A program made the position numbers and the translations under genes. Of a stretch of DNA of 64,000 bases, positions 58,899-64,000 are shown piece by piece; position 1 is the first letter of the stretch; each line of letters starts with the position of its first letter. Under the pieces are notes generated by a model. It searched no databases and was not told where the DNA came from. It was given only the letters and a program-made list of their open reading frames with translations. The stretch is from CADEED01 sp041395625. Its GTDB lineage: Bacteria; Pseudomonadota; Gammaproteobacteria; Steroidobacterales; Steroidobacteraceae. The stretch is from positions 11,924-75,923 of the forward strand of contig JAWLAE010000007.1 of NCBI GenBank assembly GCA_041395625.1. The letters run 5' to 3'.

Positions 58899-60133
58899 GA
58901 ACTCCGAACGGCGGCGCGGGTTACGCGCCCGATGGTCAGGCCTTGCACCAGGATCGAGAACAGTACGACGCAATAGGTGAGCGCGAGCACCACATCGCGC
59001 TCGGGCCCCACCGGTAGGGATAGGGCCAAAGCAACCGAAATGCCGCCGCGCAAACCGCCCCAGGTGAGTACTTTCCAGGAGCCGGCGGGCAAATTGAACG
59101 CGCGCGCGAACGTGCCGACTGGAACGCCGACGGTCAGCAGCCTCGCCAGCAGCGTGACGATGATCGCCACGACCGCTGCCAGCAACACACTCCACGAGAG
59201 CGTGATCAGGATGACCTCCATGCCGATCAGTACGAACAGCACGGCGTTGAGTATGTCGTCGACGATTTCCCAGAACATGTCCAGATAGCGACGCGTGGTA
59301 TCCGACATCGCGCGTGCCCGACCATGATTGCCGACCGTCAGACCAACCACCACCATGGCGAGCGGTCCGGAGACATGCAACTTGCTGGCGAGCGCATAGC
59401 CACCGAGTACGGCGGCGAGTGTCAACATTACCTCGACCGGGTAACTGTCAATGCTCCGCAGCAATACGAACAACAGGTAGCCGAGCACGAGTCCGAACAG
59501 GAGGCCGCCGCCGGCCTCGTGCAGCAACAACCCGAAACCCTCGCCCAGGGTTGGAGCAACGCCACTCGCCAGCGTCGTCAGCAACGTCGAGAACACTACA
59601 ACGCCGACACCATCGTTGAACAACGATTCGCCGGAGATCATCAACTCGAGATTCTTGGGGGCATGTGCCGACTTAAGGATGCCCATCACGGCGATCGGAT
59701 CGGTCGGTGAAATGAGTGCCCCGAAGAGCAGGCAATAGACGAGCGGCAACGGGTGGCCGATCCACGGCAGTATCAACCACATGCCAACGCCCACCATCAC
59801 CGTCGAAATGACCGTGCCGACCAGCGCCAGGGCGCCCACCTGCCAGCGATAGATCCGCAACTCGCTCAGATCTACATGCAGTGCGCCGGCGAACAACAGC
59901 AGCGACAACATGCCCTGCATGAGTACTTCGGAAAAGTCGATCGATCGCAGGAAGGATTCCTCGTAGTCTCGCAGGCTGGTGGCGATGCCGGCCGCATCCA
60001 GTGCAATGAGTGCCAGTGAGAACACCAGGGCGGTGACCATCACGCCGATCGTTGTCGGCAAGCCGATGAAACGGTGGTTGAAATAGGCCAACAGTGCGGT
60101 GACGACGAGACAAGCGGCGACGATGTCGAGCAT
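58895..60133 (-). CDS. CPA1-family cation:proton antiporter
   Basis: A 412-residue, 11-12 helix Na+(K+)/H+ antiporter of the NhaP/CPA1 type. LISPTDPIAVMGILKSA and SGESLFNDGVGVVVF contain the conserved TDP and the ND ion-binding residues. The start ATG at 60133 (MLDIVAACLVV) begins directly with the first helix; the 18 residues upstream to 60187 are hydrophilic and unlikely. It normally balances cytoplasmic pH and sodium. It ends by overlapping the decayed ion-channel gene. Confidence 0.93.
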   Translation of the reverse strand: MLDIVAACLVVTALLAYFNHRFIGLPTTIGVMVTALVFSLALIALDAAGIATSLRDYEESFLRSIDFSEVLMQGMLSLLLFAGALHVDLSELRIYRWQVGALALVGTVISTVMVGVGMWLILPWIGHPLPLVYCLLFGALISPTDPIAVMGILKSAHAPKNLELMISGESLFNDGVGVVVFSTLLTTLASGVAPTLGEGFGLLLHEAGGGLLFGLVLGYLLFVLLRSIDSYPVEVMLTLAAVLGGYALASKLHVSGPLAMVVVGLTVGNHGRARAMSDTTRRYLDMFWEIVDDILNAVLFVLIGMEVILITLSWSVLLAAVVAIIVTLLARLLTVGVPVGTFARAFNLPAGSWKVLTWGGLRGGISVALALSLPVGPERDVVLALTYCVVLFSILVQGLTIGRVTRAAVRSS

Positions 60134-60264
60134 GGTGAGAGTCCAAGGCCTGCAGCGGAGGCTGACGGTGCGGTTGCGCCGTTGCATGGCATTCTCGCCG
60201 ATGTCCGGTTATCTTTCGAGCCAGAGGTCGCCGAGCGGCCGGCGTCCGTGGAGTTGCCGAGATC

Positions 60265-60609
60265 ATGACTACACCCCCGCAGCCTGTGCACGAGAAGTTT
60301 CCAGGCACTGGCTTCGTTGTCTTGTGCTTCGATGGTCCCAACGGAGACGCGGCGCGAGCGGCGGCGACGCCCGATCACCTCAAATACATCGAGTCAGTAC
60401 TGCACGAGGTGAACGTCGCCGGGCCAATGCACGACCCGAGCGGCATCCGCACGATCGGCAGCCTGTATATGCTCGCCATCAGCAGCGAAGCTGCCGCCCG
60501 TGCACTCATTGAGAACGATCCGTACTTCAAGGCGGGTGCTTTCGCCGAGGTTCGCTATCAACGCTTCCTGCCCGCCGCCGGGCGCTATATAGGCGGCAAG
60601 ATCTGGTGA
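60265..60609 (+). CDS. YCII-related (YciI-like) protein
   Basis: A 114-residue protein with the ferredoxin-like YCII pattern: FVVLCFDGPNGDAARAAATPDHLKYIES, NVAGPMHDP and YFKAGAFAEVRYQRF. A His-Asp pair (DHLKY) at the usual active site position suggests an enzymatic or binding role, unassigned. It overlaps the Nudix gene by 4 bp (GTGA), so the two are coupled. Confidence 0.85.
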   Translation: MTTPPQPVHEKFPGTGFVVLCFDGPNGDAARAAATPDHLKYIESVLHEVNVAGPMHDPSGIRTIGSLYMLAISSEAAARALIENDPYFKAGAFAEVRYQRFLPAAGRYIGGKIW

Positions 60610-61064
60610 GTGGGAGTGCTGCCCGCGTCGCGCGCGCCGCGACGCTCTCGGCGGGTGTCGTGGTCGTCAGACGTGCGGGAGATAGCTGGCTTTGCCTGCT
60701 GTTGCGCGCCTTTACACACTGGGATTTCCCCAAAGGCCTCGTCGAGGCTGGTGAGGATTCCTGGGTGGCAGCGGTACGTGAAGCGGCGGAGGAGGCTGCT
60801 CTCACCGATCTGAACTTCCGCTGGGGTACCCAATGCATCGACACTGGCCCTTATCGGGCTAACAAGGTTGCGCGATACTATCTGGCGGAGACCCACACTG
60901 GGACGATCACGCTGCCCGTCAATGAGCTGATCGGCCGACCAGAGCATCACGAGGGGCGCTGGGCAACCCTGGCCGAAGCGCGCGAACTGGTATCGCCGCG
61001 GCTGTGGCCGGTGCTGGAATGGGCCCAAAAGACACTCGACGGCGGCGCAAACTGTCGCTCATAG
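60606..61064 (+). CDS. Nudix hydrolase
   Basis: A 152-residue protein with the Nudix box GLVEAGEDSWVAAVREAAEEAAL (consensus Gx5Ex7REUxEExGU, with Ala at the usual Gly). Preceding FPKG and a C-terminal WATLAEARELV fit the MutT/diadenosine polyphosphate hydrolase type. It hydrolyses nucleoside diphosphate-linked compounds; which one is unknown. The start is GTG 60606 within the stop of the upstream YCII gene. Confidence 0.9.
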   Translation: MSGSAARVARAATLSAGVVVVRRAGDSWLCLLLRAFTHWDFPKGLVEAGEDSWVAAVREAAEEAALTDLNFRWGTQCIDTGPYRANKVARYYLAETHTGTITLPVNELIGRPEHHEGRWATLAEARELVSPRLWPVLEWAQKTLDGGANCRS

Positions 61065-61321
61065 CGGACAGGTTCGCTGCTTTATGTAAGCAATATTCAC
61101 CGTTAGGTACTGGCCCGAGTATTCACTTGCGCCGCTCATCGTAAGTCGCGGAATTGCTGAGCTAACAACGTGTGCGTACCGTCACGTTGTGACGAATTTG
61201 TGCGCGGCTGTCGCCAAATGCGTACGGGCCAGGCTATTGAAGTTGCTCTGCTGCGGTGGCTCAATCGGGACGCTTGCGCTTGCGCGTTGGTGTCACACGA
61301 AGTTCGGAGCGCTGCCAGATC

Positions 61322-64000
61322 ATGATTACAGCCCGTTTCAGCCCTTTCTCACCGCAGCGAACGGCGTCGCTCGCGGTCTTGTCGCTGCTCTCCGTGCTGA
61401 CGGGCTGCGATCCCAGCTTCAATAGCAACGCCAGCAGGATCGACGACACAGGCGCGCCAAAAGTCACGCTGCAGGCCGATCAGACGAAAGTCCGACTGGG
61501 CAATTCCGTGCTGCTGACCTGGTCCGCGACGCGCGCGACGATGTGTACGGCCACTGGCGCCTGGAGTGGCAGTCAGGATACCGCCGGCTCGCTCGTTACA
61601 CCGCCGCTCAGTGCAGGTGTCAATACGTTCGCTCTCGCTTGTTCGGGCCCGGGCGGCACGGACAGCGAAGCACTCACGGTGGCGGTGGACGAGCCAACTA
61701 TCATATCGGCACCCACTATCGTGCTGTCCGCCAACCCGGTCAGCGTGCTGACAGGTGGCGCCGCTACCTTGAGGTGGAATTCGGTCGGTGCGACCAGCTG
61801 CGTCGCGAGCGGTGCCTGGAGCGGCGCCCAGTCCGTTGCCGGAACCAGCGCAACAGATCCGTTGACCGCGGCCGAAAACATGTTCGTTCTGTCCTGCTCT
61901 GGTCCAGGTGGCACTGCCAGTCGCAGTGTTGCCGTGACGGTCATCGGTGCTCCGGCAGCGGCACCACCGGAATCTCCAACGGTTGTACTAACAGCCAATC
62001 CGGCTACGGTCCGGGCCGGCGGAACGGCGACGCTGACGTGGTCTTCGACAGATGCAACGAGCTGCACCGCCAACGGCGGTTGGAGCGGTAGTCAGCCGAC
62101 ATCCGGCAAAGTCGTTACTGGTGCACTCACGGCCGCGACGGCATTTTCTCTCACCTGCGAGGGCGCTGGCGGTACTGCCAGTCGAACAGCCAGCGTTTCT
62201 GTGGATGCACCGCCGCCAGCGCCTGCGCCAGCGGTGACGCTCACGGCCAGTCCCGCAACTGTCGCCAGCGGCTCCGGCGCCACGCTTACGTGGTCGTCGA
62301 GCAATGCCAGCAGCTGTCTGGCTAGCGGCGCCTGGAGCGGTAGTCGCCCCACCTCGGGTAGTGCCGGCACCGGTGGTCTGACCGCCGCGAACAATACGTT
62401 CACGCTTACCTGCACGGGCGCGGGTGGTGCAGCCAGCCAGAGCGCCAATGTCATGGTCAGTGCGGCCGCATCGCCGCCGGCGGCGGCGCCGACCGTGAAT
62501 CTGTCGGCAACTCCTGGGGTAATCGATAGCGGCGCTGCGGCCACGCTAGCCTGGTCATCAGCCAACTCGACCAGCTGCATGGCCAGCGGCGGCTGGAGCG
62601 GCGCCCGCCCGACATCGGGCAGCGTCAGCACTGGGCCACTCACCGCCACGAGCAACACATTCACGCTCACCTGTACGGGCTCCGGCGGTTCGGCCAGCCA
62701 GAGCGCCAGCGTCATGGTCAACGCGCCACCGTCGCCAGCACCGACACTGACGCTCGCAGTCAATCCGAATACCGTTGTCACGGGCGGTAGCGCGACCCTG
62801 AACTGGTCCTCGACCAACGCGACCAGTTGCACGGCCAGCGGTGGTTGGAGTGGTAGCCGCGCCACGGTCGGCAGTGCCAACACGGGATCGCTCACCAACA
62901 CCAACAATACTTTCACACTCACCTGCACCGGCCCAGGCGGAGCAGTCAATCAGAGCGCCAATGTCACGGTCAACGCGCCGCCGCCGCCGCCGGCGCCGAC
63001 AGTCTCGCTCGGCGCCAGCCCGAGCAGCGTCGACAGTGGCGGCAGTGCGACTCTCAACTGGTCGTCCGCGAATGCAACCAGCTGCAGCGCAAGCGGCGGC
63101 TGGAGTGGTAGCCGCCCGCTAACAGGTAGCGCCAGCACGGGCGCACTGACGGCGAGCAACAACAGCTTCACGCTCACGTGTAGCGGCGCGGGTGGTTCGG
63201 CAAGTCAAAGCACGAATGTCACGGTGAATGCACCGCCGCCGTCTCCGACTGTGTCATTGGCGGCCAGCCCCGGCAACGTTGATAGTGGCGGCAGCACGAC
63301 GCTCACCTGGTCGTCGATCAATACGACGTCCTGCGTCGCTGGTGGTGCTTGGAGTGGCAGTCGCCCGACCTCGGGTAGCGCCAGCAGTGGCCCACTAACT
63401 GCAGCTAACAATACGTTCACGCTGACCTGCACTGGTGCGGGCGGCTCGGCCAGCCAGAGTACCAATGTGGCGGTCAACGCACCCCCGCCGCCAGCGCCCA
63501 CGGTGTCGTTCGCGGCCAGCCCGAGCAGCGTCGATAGCGGCAGTAGCGCCACCCTCACGTGGTCGTCGACCAATGCAACTAGCTGCTCTGCCAGTGGTGG
63601 CTGGAGCGGCACTCGCCCGATCTCGGGCAGCGCCAGCACGGGCGCGTTGACGGCGGCGAACAACTCGTTCGCGATAACCTGCACCGGCGCGGGCGGTTCG
63701 TCCAGCCAGAGCGTCAATGTAATGGTCAACGCTCCGCCGCCACCCAGCGCACCGACGATTGCGCTGAGCGCGAATCCCAGTGCTGTTGATCGTGGCAGCA
63801 GCGCGACGCTCACCTGGTCATCGACCAACGCGACCAGCTGCAATGCCAGTGGTGCCTGGGGCGGCAGCCGCCCCACTTCCGGCAGCGCCAGCACCGGTCC
63901 GCTGACGAACGCCAGCAACGCCTTTGCGCTCAACTGCACGGGGCCCGGCGGCACGGCCAATCAATCGACCGTGGTAACGGTTACAGCCCCCACGCCTGCT
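61322..64000 (+). CDS. Giant lipoprotein of tandem Ig-like repeats, 3' end outside window
   Basis: From ATG 61322 the frame stays open through base 64000 (893 codons) and so runs beyond the window. A lipoprotein signal ends at Cys29 (LTGC). From residue 46 come ten ~85-residue repeats (about 254 bp each), each with a strand pattern like PTVSLAASPSSVDSGGSATL, TWSSTNATSC, GGWSG, LTAANNTFTLTC, TGAGGSASQSANVTVNAPP, and one Cys in each of the ATSC and TLTC strands for a probable disulfide. Repeats 6-10 are most alike. It is expected on the cell surface; function unknown but adhesin- or scaffold-like. Confidence 0.88.
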   Translation, partial: MITARFSPFSPQRTASLAVLSLLSVLTGCDPSFNSNASRIDDTGAPKVTLQADQTKVRLGNSVLLTWSATRATMCTATGAWSGSQDTAGSLVTPPLSAGVNTFALACSGPGGTDSEALTVAVDEPTIISAPTIVLSANPVSVLTGGAATLRWNSVGATSCVASGAWSGAQSVAGTSATDPLTAAENMFVLSCSGPGGTASRSVAVTVIGAPAAAPPESPTVVLTANPATVRAGGTATLTWSSTDATSCTANGGWSGSQPTSGKVVTGALTAATAFSLTCEGAGGTASRTASVSVDAPPPAPAPAVTLTASPATVASGSGATLTWSSSNASSCLASGAWSGSRPTSGSAGTGGLTAANNTFTLTCTGAGGAASQSANVMVSAAASPPAAAPTVNLSATPGVIDSGAAATLAWSSANSTSCMASGGWSGARPTSGSVSTGPLTATSNTFTLTCTGSGGSASQSASVMVNAPPSPAPTLTLAVNPNTVVTGGSATLNWSSTNATSCTASGGWSGSRATVGSANTGSLTNTNNTFTLTCTGPGGAVNQSANVTVNAPPPPPAPTVSLGASPSSVDSGGSATLNWSSANATSCSASGGWSGSRPLTGSASTGALTASNNSFTLTCSGAGGSASQSTNVTVNAPPPSPTVSLAASPGNVDSGGSTTLTWSSINTTSCVAGGAWSGSRPTSGSASSGPLTAANNTFTLTCTGAGGSASQSTNVAVNAPPPPAPTVSFAASPSSVDSGSSATLTWSSTNATSCSASGGWSGTRPISGSASTGALTAANNSFAITCTGAGGSSSQSVNVMVNAPPPPSAPTIALSANPSAVDRGSSATLTWSSTNATSCNASGAWGGSRPTSGSASTGPLTNASNAFALNCTGPGGTANQSTVVTVTAPTPA
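61457..64000 (+). repeat. Tandem ~254-bp coding repeats (Ig-like domains)
   Basis: Ten units, beginning at 61457 and continuing past the right edge. Successive units share long blocks with moderate divergence that increases toward the left. Arrays of this kind expand and contract by recombination. Several minus-strand open frames across it are artefacts of codon bias. Confidence 0.85.

Noticed and set aside
61180..61194. Short palindrome CGTCAC-GTT-GTGACG before the repeat lipoprotein
   Set aside because: Six-base arms are expected by chance in this length; no regulator gene nearby and no second copy seen.
61189..61425. 78-codon frame overlapping the start of the repeat lipoprotein
   Set aside because: Different frame from the clear lipoprotein signal, no motif, and no ribosome site.
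62092..63960. Minus-strand frames across the Ig-like repeats
   Set aside because: They mirror the plus-strand repeat array; the plus frame has a lipoprotein signal and conserved Cys pairs, the minus frames have neither.
61457..64000. CRISPR or other noncoding repeat array
   Set aside because: Repeat units are about 254 bp, directly adjacent, without spacers, and they keep one coding frame.

Overview
The window looks like a chromosomal segment of a high-GC gammaproteobacterium. This rests on the order mrcA (divergent) - pilMNOPQ - aroK - aroB - dgt, a zinc-type L31, AcrB-type RND efflux, a FadD/TesA pair and a divergent oxyR/ahpCD locus. DUF6502 and the general gene style suggest a Xanthomonadales/Nevskiales/Steroidobacterales-like lineage, but that placement is inference. 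Coding density is high, most neighbouring genes overlap by 1-4 bp, and I saw no rRNA, tRNA, insertion sequence, prophage or CRISPR array.

Layout: (1) 1-4270: the 3' end of hemW, an intergenic region with a head-to-head pair of perfect DnaA boxes, rpmE, a lipoprotein M48 protease and gltA. (2) 4377-13729, minus strand: an exported amidohydrolase, an RND efflux permease and adaptor, an unknown protein coupled to mrcA, and mrcA (PBP1A). (3) 13785-21335: a leader that reads as a GEMM-I c-di-GMP riboswitch, then pilMNOPQ and a large Ig-like lipoprotein ending at a strong terminator. (4) 21399-25121: aroK, aroB, dgt and a DUF6502 gene. (5) 25136-32370: fadD and tesA (minus), divergent from a YbbA/YbbP-type ABC system and a membrane-anchored metallophosphoesterase. 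(6) 32523-39305: a small Myb/SANT-like protein, an anti-sigma-like membrane protein with a previously hidden 50-aa Zn-ribbon ORF, a DUF4139 protein, and a TetR-controlled MacAB-like efflux operon with a clear operator. (7) 39302-50540: a degenerate EAL protein, two aldo/keto reductases, DUF1993, LysR, an acyl-CoA dehydrogenase, a MATE pump, a DNA photolyase and a DUF1838-like protein. (8) 50533-56357: a 1007-aa fusion of an LCAT-like alpha/beta hydrolase, an M17-N-like domain and a CHAT caspase-like protease; then a 2OG dioxygenase, a hydrolase, a VapBC-type toxin-antitoxin pair with a perfect palindromic operator, and an NTF2-like protein. (9) 56361-60133: oxyR / ahpC-ahpD sharing a recognisable OxyR box, a decayed ion-channel pseudogene and a CPA1 antiporter. 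(10) 60265-64000: a YCII-like protein, a Nudix hydrolase and the start of a very long lipoprotein made of tandem ~85-residue Ig-like repeats that runs off the right edge.

How the parts work together: the pil region appears to be under c-di-GMP control through its leader RNA, and the Ig-like lipoprotein lies in the same transcription unit. The oxyR-ahpC-ahpD cluster is a self-contained peroxide defence in which AhpD would serve as electron donor to AhpC. The most unusual locus is the CHAT/lipase fusion at 50533-53556, a candidate protease-lipase effector. It is an inference from domain content, not a demonstrated defence system.
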